The notes beneath the pieces were generated by a model. It did not search any database. It had not been told where the DNA came from and saw only the letters and a program-made list of their open reading frames with translations. DNA of 44,597 nt from Nostoc desertorum CM1-VF14 (GTDB lineage: Bacteria > Cyanobacteriota > Cyanobacteriia > Cyanobacteriales > Nostocaceae), in contig JAHHHR010000061.1 in the NCBI GenBank assembly GCA_019359245.1, positions 1 to 44,597 of the forward strand. Direction: 5' to 3'. The translations under genes were made by a program, and so were the position numbers. Of the stretch, positions 24,371 through 32,841 are shown one piece after another; position 1 is the first letter of the stretch, and each line of letters starts with the position of its first letter.

Positions 24371-24904
24371 TTATGACATCTTTTCAAGAATTTCATCAGT
24401 CGTCTTAATTTGGTTTTTTCCTATATTACGTTTCAGCAAAAAAATACCCGCATCATGTGCTTGCTGACCACCATCACTAAAACAAGCATCCTCGATAATG
24501 ACTGGTTCAATACCACGCTCAAAAGAGTCAATTGCTGTCTTCAAAATACAGCTATCAGTTTCAACTCCACAAAGATATATTTTGCTGATTTGATTATTTA
24601 AAATAAAAATTGAAAACTTCTCCGTAAATGCAGAGTAATAAGGTTTATCAAAAATATAATTTATATATGGCTGAAGTTCATCAACAATGCTCGTTTCTGG
24701 TTCATCTATCAACCTTGACCAATGAATTAGTTTAACATAATTGCTGTCAGGAGTATTGATAAACCTTGTGAATTCAACGACTTTACCAGCCGCTAAAAAA
24801 TACTTAATTGATTTAATGACGATAGGAATAATATGTCTGCATTTATCAGACATAAACCCGTTTTGCATATCTACTACAAGAAGCATTTCGCTCATTTGTG
24901 CCAT
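24371..24904 (-). CDS. Isochorismatase-like cysteine hydrolase
   Basis: The 177-residue protein fits the isochorismatase/nicotinamidase superfamily. LLVVDMQNGFM gives catalytic Asp12, IFDKPYYSAF gives Lys87, and LCGVETDSCIL gives nucleophile Cys119, the complete Asp-Lys-Cys triad. The cis-peptide region before VETDSC is conserved. Members hydrolyse amides or vinyl ethers such as nicotinamide or isochorismate; this sequence is not close enough to a named subgroup for a substrate call. It is transcribed alone. Two starts are possible (residues 1 and 4). Confidence 0.88.
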   Translation of the reverse strand: MAQMSEMLLVVDMQNGFMSDKCRHIIPIVIKSIKYFLAAGKVVEFTRFINTPDSNYVKLIHWSRLIDEPETSIVDELQPYINYIFDKPYYSAFTEKFSIFILNNQISKIYLCGVETDSCILKTAIDSFERGIEPVIIEDACFSDGGQQAHDAGIFLLKRNIGKNQIKTTDEILEKMS

Positions 24905-25266
24905 AATTTATTTAGATTAAGAGTTAAGACATTAAATAAAACAATTTTATAAAAGACGACATCTGCGGCTTTGAGCTTCTTCCCTGGCAGCCGTCAGATA
25001 TTGTTGCTGGTGATGGGGTGCTGAAAAGGCAAATCTGGTGATGGAGGAAGTAGCGTAGGCGCAGCCCGTCGTAGACATCGCTCTTTATGGAGGCATAGTC
25101 ATCCCCAATCGATTCTCACAAGTATCGCCGAAAGCCCTGCTGATGTAGACTATTGGAGTGATGAGTGGCGTGTTGGTGGGAAATCTGACGCGAAGTCGCA
25201 GAAATTATAGGATTGCATTAATGGCTTTCATAAGTAATTATGAGATATTGCCTAACTGCCAAAAAT
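24905..25266. other. Spacer without a supported gene
   Basis: No intact gene or clear inverted repeat is seen. The central part is more GC-rich than its surroundings (around 25060 it reads GTAGGCGCAGCCCGTCGTAG) and resembles the debris typical of other spacers here. Confidence 0.4.
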
Positions 25267-25887
25267 TTACAATGTTTTCTTCATTGCACATCCAAGGTAT
25301 AGATGAGCTATCAAATCTGAAAAATTTTCAGGTGTGAACTGCTTTAGCTCTACATGGTCAAAATGCTGTTCTACTAATTTTTGAATATCTCGATTCAGGT
25401 GACATCCATCGGCTACGACTTTTTGAATAGGTGTCAAGCGATGCTGCCAAACCTGTACGGTAGGCTTATCACTCAACCCATGTTCCACGAAAAAGAACCT
25501 ACCACCCGGTTTTAGCACTCGATAAACCTCTTGGAGTGCTTGCTGTACATTTGCAATACTGCACAAAGTCCAAGTGCTGACCACACTATCAAATGTATTG
25601 TCTGGCATCGGGAGATTTTCACTTGATAGCAGGAGTTGTTCAACTATGATATCAGAGTTACTAATTCGCTTGTTTGCCAAAGCATTCATTCCAGGATTCA
25701 CGTCAACTGTAGTGATTTTATGAATACTACAAGGATAGTAAGCCAAATTTAATCCAGTTCCAAAACCAATTTCCAGAACTTCTCCTGTGACATCGGCTAG
25801 CAATTCCTGACGATATTTAGCTAAGGTCGGAACTGACAAACTCCAGTCAAGAAGACGTGGAAAAATAACTTGCGAATACAACCTCAT
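25267..25887 (-). CDS. Class I SAM-dependent methyltransferase
   Basis: The 206-residue protein has motif I LEIGFGTGLNL (38-48), an acidic motif II end TVDVNPGM, SENLPMPDNTFDSVVSTWTL and LKPGGRFFFVEHG, the pattern of Methyltransf_11/UbiE-like enzymes. The C-terminal HRLTPIQKVVADGCHLNRD resembles the METTL7-like group of small-molecule (thiol or lipid) methyltransferases. The substrate is unknown. The glycosylase gene lies 89 bp upstream in transcription order on the same strand, so a shared transcript is possible. Confidence 0.88.
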   Translation of the reverse strand: MRLYSQVIFPRLLDWSLSVPTLAKYRQELLADVTGEVLEIGFGTGLNLAYYPCSIHKITTVDVNPGMNALANKRISNSDIIVEQLLLSSENLPMPDNTFDSVVSTWTLCSIANVQQALQEVYRVLKPGGRFFFVEHGLSDKPTVQVWQHRLTPIQKVVADGCHLNRDIQKLVEQHFDHVELKQFTPENFSDLIAHLYLGCAMKKTL

Positions 25888-25976
25888 AGTGATTAATCCT
25901 TGACAATCTAATTTTATGCTTAGTAGGGACGTTGAGCGAGGAAATCTGTGGAACAGTGGATTATTGTTGCTATTGC

Positions 25977-26597
25977 TTAGTTATCTTTTATCTCTAAACC
26001 TCGCCACAGATACCAACAGGCAATAGAACGGTAGGGTTTCCACATTTGTCCTAAATCTTCTACAGTCTTTTTATTAGGAAGTTCTGCTAAACTATAAACT
26101 CTGCGAATCCCTGCACGAATACCTAAGTCATCAACAGGTAGAACATCAAGCCGATGTAAACGAAACATAAGCAGCATCTGCACTGTCCAACGCCCAACGC
26201 CTTTTATTGGTATTAAAGCTTCGATAATTGATTCATCTTCCATTGCCTGCAATTGATCTAGCGTAGGCAATCCATCTAAAACTTTTTGGGCAAGGTCTTT
26301 CAAATACAAAACTTTTGGGCGTGAAATACCTGCTCCTCGCAAAACGTCATCTGGGGTGTTGAGGATATCTAAAGCTGTAGGAAAAGGGCTATGAGGATAA
26401 AGTTGCAAAAATTTGCTATGAATGCTCCCAGCAGCCTTGCCGGAAATTTGCTGGTAAAGAATTGACCGAGATAGAGAAAAGAGCAAGTCTCCAGTTTGTT
26501 GTACTTGATAGAGTTTGCAATCTCCAATAATTTCTATTAGCCTTACCAAGATCGGATCTGAATGTTTAAGAGTTGTAATCGCAATTGAATAATCCAT
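25977..26597 (-). CDS. DNA-3-methyladenine glycosylase II-like (AlkA-type HhH-GPD)
   Basis: The 206-residue protein has the helix-hairpin-helix IPIKGVGRWTVQ (about 129-140) and, following it, LDVLPVDDLGIRAG with the catalytic aspartate in the DD pair (156-157). ILYQQISGKAAGSIH is the usual start of the catalytic core. Enzymes of this type remove alkylated bases such as 3-methyladenine by base-excision repair. The length fits the short AlkA class that lacks the N-terminal beta domain. There is no iron-sulfur cluster motif, which argues against MutY or Nth. Confidence 0.9.
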   Translation of the reverse strand: MDYSIAITTLKHSDPILVRLIEIIGDCKLYQVQQTGDLLFSLSRSILYQQISGKAAGSIHSKFLQLYPHSPFPTALDILNTPDDVLRGAGISRPKVLYLKDLAQKVLDGLPTLDQLQAMEDESIIEALIPIKGVGRWTVQMLLMFRLHRLDVLPVDDLGIRAGIRRVYSLAELPNKKTVEDLGQMWKPYRSIACWYLWRGLEIKDN

Positions 26598-26851
26598 TAG
26601 TTTATCAGCTAAAACCTAAGTGTTTGCCCTCTCATTTAATCATCCATTTACAAGGACATTAAAACAATTTGCAATAGAGCTAATCAATTGGGACTTTAAA
26701 AGCGTTAAGGATGTAGGAAAGTGTGAAAGTCTTAGATGATAGCAAACACCTATCCAACATCTGGGAGGTTTTAGGCAATGATATTTCCTTCTCTGTAAAC
26801 CTTTATATCACCAAATTAAATGAACTCGAGTAGTCAGAGATAGATTTATAT

Positions 26852-28570
26852 TTAAATAGTAGCGCGACTCCAAGTTAAGTTAACTAAATTTAAGACGTAA
26901 TCATCCGAGTTCTCTATATAATCTTCTGATTTTTCATTACCCATTACACACAATTTACCGCCAGTAATATAAATTTTATCTTGTTCTTTGTAGTAAGCTT
27001 TGTGATGACTAATCCATCCTGGTTTATTACCAGTCGTTTCTAATCTTTCTATTTTAAAGGTATGCCAATCTAATCTATAAACTGAAGTTTCATTATAGAT
27101 TCTTGCATCGGCATATCCTAAATTACCAATAATATATATGTATTTTCCAACTAATGTAGCTGAATGAAAATCAGTTGGCGGGAAAATATCTTTGGGATAA
27201 CCGAAAATCTGAAAATTACCATCACCTTGATAAACTACAACATCGTTATATATACAAAAATCAGGATCGTAGTAGTCTTCATGCTCACCAGCAATTTCGA
27301 CAATTCTGCCATCTGGTAATTCTGTAATTGTTCTGCCAAATCGATCATAGCACCATGCTTTATCTTGCCAATTCTCTCTATCGTTAAAAAGATTTTTGGC
27401 TGTATAAGCAGAACAACCCTCACAAACCATCGCCTGCCAAAAGGGGATTTTCATCAATTCTGGATTAGCTTTACCAAAGCGCGGATGTTTGCCAGCAAAA
27501 TACTGTTTTGGCGATAATTGTGATAATGAGAATTTGCTCTTGACAATGCCGGTCAGCGATCGCCGCATATCATCGTTAATATCGCTCACATCTTCGCCAA
27601 CTGCAATTAACATTCTAACAATTTCTTTGTTTGTAGCTATCTTGATGGCTTTGTCATCGTAATTATTGATTCTGCTAGGGTTTGCGCCAGCCTCTAGTAA
27701 AATTTTGACGCAATCAGTAGCACCATGCTCTGCTGCGATTATTAACGCAGTGTTACTAAAGTCATCAGTGGCTTCAACATCAAATCCCTCTGCAATTAGC
27801 CACTGTAGGACTTCGAGCCGATTATTTTCTATCGCATACATTAACGGTGTTTTTCCGCAGTTTCCCACATCGTTGTGATTTGCTCTTGCAGCTAGGAGTA
27901 ATTTAGCTTTAGGAAGTTCACCCACCTGAATACTCAATAACCAAGGGGTTCTATGCCAACAATCACGCACATCTTGATCTGCTCCTTGCTCTAGCAATAA
28001 CAATACTTGCTCTAAGCTCCCAAAAACTATAGCGTGCATTAATTCTGTCCATCCCAGTTGCTCTGGGTTAGCACCCGCGTTCAATAATAATTTGACAGCA
28101 TCAAATCTCCCAAGATGAGCAGCTACTTTGATTGCAGACTCACCATAGCTACTGATACCATTGACAGCAGCACCTCTAGAAATGAGTAAATTCAAAGTTG
28201 ATATTAAGTTTTGATCTTGTAAGATATCTCGACCATACATAGCATTGATTAAGACATCATATCCATCTGGGCTTTGATAGTTAATATCTGCTCCAGCATC
28301 CAGAATCAATTGGATTTTATCTAGATTTCCTGACTGCACAGCCAACCCAAGTACGGTATTTTGAGATTCTTGTTGAACAGCATTCACATTCGCGCCATGT
28401 TCCAAGAGGAAGCGAATCATATCAATACCTGCATTGGCGCTGCTAACCGCACACATTAATGGTGTTTGCTGGGAATACTCGTCTACGCGCTCAATATCAA
28501 CCCCATTGGCTATTTTACGTGCGACTCCTGCAATATCTCCCTGCTGTACATAAATATGAATTTTTTGCAT
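26852..28570 (-). CDS. Ankyrin-repeat protein with a C-terminal Kelch-like domain, 572 aa
   Basis: Residues 1 to about 330 form roughly nine ankyrin repeats (QTPLMCAVSSANAG, FLLEHGANVNA, LILDAGADINY, LLLNAGANPEQL, TPLMYAIENNRLEVLQWLI, ILLEAGANPSRI), a protein-binding scaffold. Residues about 340-572 differ: GRIVEIAGEHEDYYDP, FHSATLVGKYIYIIGNLGY, VYRLDWHTFKIERLETTGNK and HHKAYYKEQDKIYITGGK have the spacing of Kelch/beta-propeller blades. No signal peptide or catalytic motif is seen. The fusion suggests a binding or adaptor role. It is divergent from the HNH gene at 28695. Confidence 0.85.
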   Translation of the reverse strand: MQKIHIYVQQGDIAGVARKIANGVDIERVDEYSQQTPLMCAVSSANAGIDMIRFLLEHGANVNAVQQESQNTVLGLAVQSGNLDKIQLILDAGADINYQSPDGYDVLINAMYGRDILQDQNLISTLNLLISRGAAVNGISSYGESAIKVAAHLGRFDAVKLLLNAGANPEQLGWTELMHAIVFGSLEQVLLLLEQGADQDVRDCWHRTPWLLSIQVGELPKAKLLLAARANHNDVGNCGKTPLMYAIENNRLEVLQWLIAEGFDVEATDDFSNTALIIAAEHGATDCVKILLEAGANPSRINNYDDKAIKIATNKEIVRMLIAVGEDVSDINDDMRRSLTGIVKSKFSLSQLSPKQYFAGKHPRFGKANPELMKIPFWQAMVCEGCSAYTAKNLFNDRENWQDKAWCYDRFGRTITELPDGRIVEIAGEHEDYYDPDFCIYNDVVVYQGDGNFQIFGYPKDIFPPTDFHSATLVGKYIYIIGNLGYADARIYNETSVYRLDWHTFKIERLETTGNKPGWISHHKAYYKEQDKIYITGGKLCVMGNEKSEDYIENSDDYVLNLVNLTWSRATI

Positions 28571-28694
28571 AATTTTCTGAGCTAACTTCTGAATTGGCGA
28601 AAAATTCTTGTAGCAACGCCTGCTTTTAACTTAGTCGATTTTAAGATAAGCTTTGTTGATTGAGAAGTCACATAGATTGCAAAAATACATCGTC

Positions 28695-29003
28695 ATGAGT
28701 CAGGGTGTATATCCAGATAATTGGAAAGAAATTGCAACAGCGCTAAAAGCTGACTGCGATTGGCGTTGTACTAAATGTGGTAAGGTCTGCTTACGTCCTG
28801 GGGAAAAACCACCTGATTGGACAAAATCCCAGCGCAAAGCTTATACACTTCAGGTACATCACTGGAATTGTGACCCCAGTGACAATCGGCTGGAGAACTT
28901 GGCTTGCCTGTGCAGTGGCTGTCACCTTTACTACCATCGATTTGGACGCGGGAATATTTCTCCTGGACAGTTGTCACTGTTTGCCGAAAAGAAAGTCAGC
29001 TAA
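28695..29003 (+). CDS. HNH endonuclease-like protein, 102 aa
   Basis: CTKCGK (Cys25, Cys28) and CLCSGCH (Cys73, Cys76, His77) provide zinc ligands around a compact HNH core, with VHHWNCD (His55, His56) and NRLENLACLC (Asn68). The HH...N...H order is the catalytic beta-beta-alpha metal fold. The protein is a stand-alone HNH domain without visible DNA-recognition or transport parts. ATG 28695 is preferred over an in-frame start at 28653 because the domain begins right after it. It is divergent from the ankyrin-Kelch gene with about 124 bp between starts. Confidence 0.82.
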   Translation: MSQGVYPDNWKEIATALKADCDWRCTKCGKVCLRPGEKPPDWTKSQRKAYTLQVHHWNCDPSDNRLENLACLCSGCHLYYHRFGRGNISPGQLSLFAEKKVS

Positions 29004-29072
29004 AATTTAGCGATTTCGGATGTGAGCGCTCACACTTTTACACTTTTATTTTTGGGAATCATAATAACAGGG

Positions 29073-29113
29073 ATTGCCATTTCAAAATTAAGCTCAATTC
29101 CAACTGTTGCCGT
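29073..29113 (-). pseudogene. GIY-YIG C-terminal fragment, copy 3
   Basis: About 41 bp on the minus strand encode RQQLELSLILKWQS, the same C-terminal segment as in the two GIY-YIG pseudogenes. It is a short relic with nothing else of the gene nearby. Confidence 0.55.
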
Positions 29114-29248
29114 AATAGTTGAGATGAGTGAAGTAGTTTATCTTGTTCTTTGGTGTCAGATACTTATCCGGTATGAACAAATTGCTCTCAGAACAGATGG
29201 TCAAAGGCATTTATCAGCAACTACTGCCTAGATTACAACAGGACTTAC

Positions 29249-29346
29249 GCAACTGGCACAGGCGATCGCTAATTACTGGTACTTTAGTACTACATAACTG
29301 CCGCAACTGACACAGGCGATCGCTAATTACTGGTACTTTAGTACTA
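29249..29346. repeat. Tandem duplication inside the left end of the IS
   Basis: Two 44-bp units (29249-29292 and 29303-29346) are offset by 54 bp and differ at one position. Each starts GCAACTG and includes AGGCGATCGCTAATTACTGG. The unit includes the inner part of the terminal inverted repeat, so the IS has a partial second copy of its own end. Confidence 0.85.
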
Positions 29347-29464
29347 TAAAAAGGGGTTTTTGAATCAGCCCTTTTTGAAATTGTTGATAGCAACTAATCA
29401 AGTAGATTCCGAAAAAGATTTTATGAGAAAATAAGTTGCGGGTGCATCGAAAAATCGATTAGCA

Positions 29465-30478
29465 ATGAAATTTACTAAACTTAATTATTGTCAATATCTA
29501 CTGGGTAGTCAAATTAACTATACTATGACTAATTTAGCAGAGCATTTAGAAAATATTAGTCATGATAAAATTAATTATTATCTCAAAAATGAAAAGTTAA
29601 CTCCTCGTTTACTTTGGGATAATGTCAAAGATTTAATTGTCCCTGATGAGGATGCTTATATTATATTTGATGATACTGTTTTAGATAAAAGATTTTCTGA
29701 AGAAATCGAGATAGTCCGAAGACAGTATAGTGGTAATGAACACGGCATTGTCAAAGGGATTGGAATAGTAAGTTGCATATATGTTAATCCTAAAACTCTC
29801 AAATTTTGGGTAATAGATTATCGGATTTTTCACCCTGACAATGATGGTTTGACCAAGATTGATCATGTAAAAAATATGCTACAAGGTCTTGTGTATCAGA
29901 AATTACTACCTTTCGATACAGTTTTAATGGATACTTGGTATGCAGTTAATAATTTAATGCTTTATATCGATAGTCTCAATAAAATTTATTATTGTCCTTT
30001 AAAGACTAATCGTTTAGTAGATGATAGTTTCGGTAAAGAAAAATACAAGAATATTGAATCTTTATCATGGAGTAATGAGGAACTAGAATGTGGTAAATTT
30101 ATAAAAATTAAGGGGTTTCCTGCCGATAAGAAGGTGAAACTATTCCGGGTTACTGTCTCTACCGATAGAACGGATTATGTCGCAACTAACGACTTATCTC
30201 AAAGTTCTACAGATGTTACACAACAGGTGTGTAAAATCCGTTGGAATATAGAGGAGTTTCATCGAGAAATCAAGCAACTAACTGGCATTGAATCATGTCA
30301 ATGTCGTAAAGCTCGCCTTCAAAGAAATCATATTGCTTGTGCTATGTTGGTTTGGCTAAGACTCAAAAATTTAGCTAATAGCACAGGTCAAACTATTTAT
30401 AAAATCAAGCATAGTTTGCTTTCTAATTATTTAATCGAGCAACTAAAACGTCCAGATGTTGCTATGTCGATAGCTTAG
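29465..30478 (+). CDS. IS701-like DDE transposase, 337 aa
   Basis: The protein starts KFTKLNYCQYLLGSQINYTM with TNLAEHLENISHDKINYYL, as in the abundant Nostoc IS701-group transposases. Catalytic acids fit IIFDDTVLDKR (first Asp), VLMDTWYAVNN (second Asp) and RWNIEEFHREIKQLTGIESC (Glu). GLTKIDHVKNML and the TDLS-like strand are also usual. No frameshift is seen. The stop is 41 bp before the right inverted repeat begins, and the element looks intact apart from the missing target duplication. Confidence 0.9.
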   Translation: MKFTKLNYCQYLLGSQINYTMTNLAEHLENISHDKINYYLKNEKLTPRLLWDNVKDLIVPDEDAYIIFDDTVLDKRFSEEIEIVRRQYSGNEHGIVKGIGIVSCIYVNPKTLKFWVIDYRIFHPDNDGLTKIDHVKNMLQGLVYQKLLPFDTVLMDTWYAVNNLMLYIDSLNKIYYCPLKTNRLVDDSFGKEKYKNIESLSWSNEELECGKFIKIKGFPADKKVKLFRVTVSTDRTDYVATNDLSQSSTDVTQQVCKIRWNIEEFHREIKQLTGIESCQCRKARLQRNHIACAMLVWLRLKNLANSTGQTIYKIKHSLLSNYLIEQLKRPDVAMSIA

Positions 30479-30555
30479 TTTTTTTAGGCGCTCGGCGCGC
30501 TCCGCACGCCATTGCTTATGCCAGTTGCGTAAGTCCTGATTTCAAGGAAAAAACT

Positions 30556-31482
30556 ATGTCTTTTTTTGAATTAATTGATGAAAAGATAAAAGAATATATA
30601 AAAACAAAAGAATATGTGGAGGATGAAAAAGCAAGATATCGCCAAGCTATTTTAGAAGTATTTAGCAATTTAATTGATACTGATTGTTTAGATATAAATG
30701 AAAAAGATGAAGATGGAGAAACTATATTGATGCGCCTCATTTCAACTGAAAATATAAATTGCATTAAAATTCTAGTGGATGCTGGAGCAGATGTTAATGC
30801 AATAGATGGAGGTTATAATTTTGCTCTGTTAAATGCTGCTAGTCAAGGCTGGCAAGAAGCTTTTGATTACTTAGCCCCATTAACATCTTTTGAACTTAGG
30901 GACATAGCTGCAAGGGAATTACCAAAAGGTCTTATTCGTCGTCAACGCAAGAACAATTACGCTGTTGAAGAATTTGTTAATAATACTTTCGATGGAAATA
31001 TTGATGCTGTTTCTGAGGCTATTTTTCAAGGTATAGATGTAAATGCAATTAGCTCTAATGGTGAAGCAGCTTTACATAAAGCTATAAGAAATAATCAATT
31101 ATCAATTGTTCGCATTTTATTGGAAGCTGGTGCTAATCCTAATCTTAAAGAAGAAAGTGTACAAGGATATACGCCGCTAATGATTGCTTTAAATTCTCCA
31201 AAAATTAGCAATGAAATTTTCCAAGCATTACTTGAAGCTGGGGCAGATATTAATAGCAGTTCTAGCCGAGGTGAAACTATCCTAATGTTAGCAGTCCTGA
31301 AGTTAAATACACAAGCTGTTCGGCAATTACTTGAACTTGGTGTTGAATTTAATGCGAAGGATGAAAATAACTATACTGCTCTTGCAGTTGCAAAAGAATT
31401 AAGCAAACAAGGTTTTTGGGATGACACTAAGTTGTCAGAAATAATTAAAATTTTAGAAAGCTATGGAGCAAGTGAAAATTAA
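30556..31482 (+). CDS. Ankyrin-repeat protein, 308 aa
   Basis: After a charged helical start (residues 1-45), repeats follow: EDGETILMRLISTENINCIK with ILVDAGADVNAID, later NGEAALHKAIRNNQLSIVRI with LLEAGANPN, YTPLMIALNSPK with LLEAGADINS, and RGETILMLAVLKLNTQAV with LLELGVEFNA. A less repetitive middle part (about 95-150) separates the two repeat groups. The role is probably protein binding. AAGGAAAAAACT precedes the ATG, but the IS701 right end lies only 17 bp upstream, so the native promoter was displaced and expression may now come from the IS. It is a possible relative of the ankyrin-Kelch gene. Confidence 0.85.
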   Translation: MSFFELIDEKIKEYIKTKEYVEDEKARYRQAILEVFSNLIDTDCLDINEKDEDGETILMRLISTENINCIKILVDAGADVNAIDGGYNFALLNAASQGWQEAFDYLAPLTSFELRDIAARELPKGLIRRQRKNNYAVEEFVNNTFDGNIDAVSEAIFQGIDVNAISSNGEAALHKAIRNNQLSIVRILLEAGANPNLKEESVQGYTPLMIALNSPKISNEIFQALLEAGADINSSSSRGETILMLAVLKLNTQAVRQLLELGVEFNAKDENNYTALAVAKELSKQGFWDDTKLSEIIKILESYGASEN

Positions 31483-31514
31483 CTAAGGTCGTCGATATTG
31501 GCAGTGAATGACCG

Positions 31515-32735
31515 CTATTCATTCCACTTTACCAACACTCCATCTACTGCTACCAATCCCCATTGCGGAAACTTCGCTACCAGCTTTTTAATGACAATCG
31601 GTAAAGCAGGGTCATCATTCCAGCATTCCTGTAAAAAATCAGACCCCGGATTCTCGCCCGAATTCGCCGCAACTTTCAGTTTCTGCATACGCCCCGGTCG
31701 TGCATTTGCCCTTGCAACAATCGCCTCATGCGACCATTTTTCAGTGCTGATGACAGACGCGGCGGAACTTTCACCCTCATCAACTGTTTTGACTTCTACG
31801 CCCGAAACCGAGTTTTCAACCAACAACGAAGCGGGATTATTTTGTTCTACTTCCTCCTGTGTTTGATTAGCGATGGCTACGCCCGCCGCAGGCATCGCAG
31901 AATTTAAATATTTTTCATTTTGGGCGACGGACGCGGCGGAACAAGTATCTTCATGACAGTCTTTCGGCTCAACATCACAATCCTGATTTTCTCCTTCCAA
32001 TGAAGCAAATTGACTTGGTACATCATCCACAAGCGCCAGCGATGTACAGTCCGTTACCGCAGGTAACTCTTCCCCCAACTCTGACACGCCTTGAACAGAC
32101 TGAGGCGACGCGACCCCCAAGGGCGCGTGAGCCGTCTCCTCACAGGGCGAAATCTCATAAAGCGTGTCAGAGACACACCTCACAATCTCTTTTGAAGAGA
32201 TTGTGAGGTGTTCCTGAACAGTTCGTGAGGTTTTCTGGAACTCATGCTCTGACTGGCTTTGACCTAAAATAGATGCTTTGTACAAAGCACCCATTTCTTC
32301 ACAGCCAGCATCTTTCTCTGAATCCCCAGCATTTGATTCTCGTTTTTTAGCATCTGGTTGCTGATTTTCAGCATTGGCTTTCTCCCAGAACTCCTTCATC
32401 CGACTGCCATGTAAATTCTTCACCATCCAGCTAGCCGTTTCCCGGCCATCCTGAATCGATTTGTCGGGTTTGAAAATGAATAGCCCACTGTCGGAGAGAA
32501 TTTTCTTCGCAGAGATAAAAGTACTGTAACCCATGCCAGTAGAAAGAGGCATCCACCGAGAACCATAAGGGTCAGCCGTCCAGCACTCCTGCCACAGTTG
32601 GTTAACAGACGGCTTTTGCTGCGATGCCCAAAACATATCCTCTATGGGAATAATCACATGAAGCCGCTTATATGGTGACTCTGGTTTTCTAGCAACAGCC
32701 TTTTTGGATTTGGGACGGGTAATGGTTGCAGTCAT
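31515..32735 (-). CDS. Unknown plasmid-type protein, 406 aa
   Basis: The family is not recognised. Residues 22-130 form a compact domain (KRLHVIIPIEDMFWASQQ, then LWQECWTADPYGSRWMPL and YSTFISAKKILSDSGLFIF) that could be a winged-helix-like DNA-binding unit. Residues 130-340 are acidic, Ser/Glu-rich and probably disordered. The last 60 residues (FLQECWNDDPALPIVIKK, PQWGLVAVDGVLVKW) partly echo the N-terminal LWQECWTADP motif. The start is supported by AGGAGATTGTAAA. Together with the next gene it looks like plasmid backbone: replication, partition or host-interaction roles are possible, and none is shown. Confidence 0.6.
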   Translation of the reverse strand: MTATITRPKSKKAVARKPESPYKRLHVIIPIEDMFWASQQKPSVNQLWQECWTADPYGSRWMPLSTGMGYSTFISAKKILSDSGLFIFKPDKSIQDGRETASWMVKNLHGSRMKEFWEKANAENQQPDAKKRESNAGDSEKDAGCEEMGALYKASILGQSQSEHEFQKTSRTVQEHLTISSKEIVRCVSDTLYEISPCEETAHAPLGVASPQSVQGVSELGEELPAVTDCTSLALVDDVPSQFASLEGENQDCDVEPKDCHEDTCSAASVAQNEKYLNSAMPAAGVAIANQTQEEVEQNNPASLLVENSVSGVEVKTVDEGESSAASVISTEKWSHEAIVARANARPGRMQKLKVAANSGENPGSDFLQECWNDDPALPIVIKKLVAKFPQWGLVAVDGVLVKWNE

Positions 32736-32841
32736 TTTACAATCTCCTGTTTATGTTGACGCACGGAAATTCCCCCCTCTGTGATTGCGGGGTTTGGTAC
32801 TTATATTTGGTTGTCTAAAAAGTTACCTACGCGCTGAAAGG

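Larger units (their letters stand above)
29239..30538. mobile_element. IS701-like insertion sequence, 1300 bp
   Basis: CAGGACTTACGCAACTGGCA (29239-29258) is perfectly inverted at 30519-30538. One intact transposase gene lies within. No target duplication is visible: ACAA lies on the left and ATTT on the right, so the element or one flank may have been rearranged. The left end carries a 54-bp-period tandem duplication. The right end stops 17 bp before the start codon of an ankyrin gene. Confidence 0.85.

Noticed and set aside
29239..30538. Target duplication for the IS701-like element
   Set aside because: The bases outside the two perfect ends (ACAA and ATTT) do not match at any plausible length.
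32000..32206. Forward frame inside the 406-residue reverse gene
   Set aside because: Proline/arginine-rich shadow of the acidic disordered region on the other strand.
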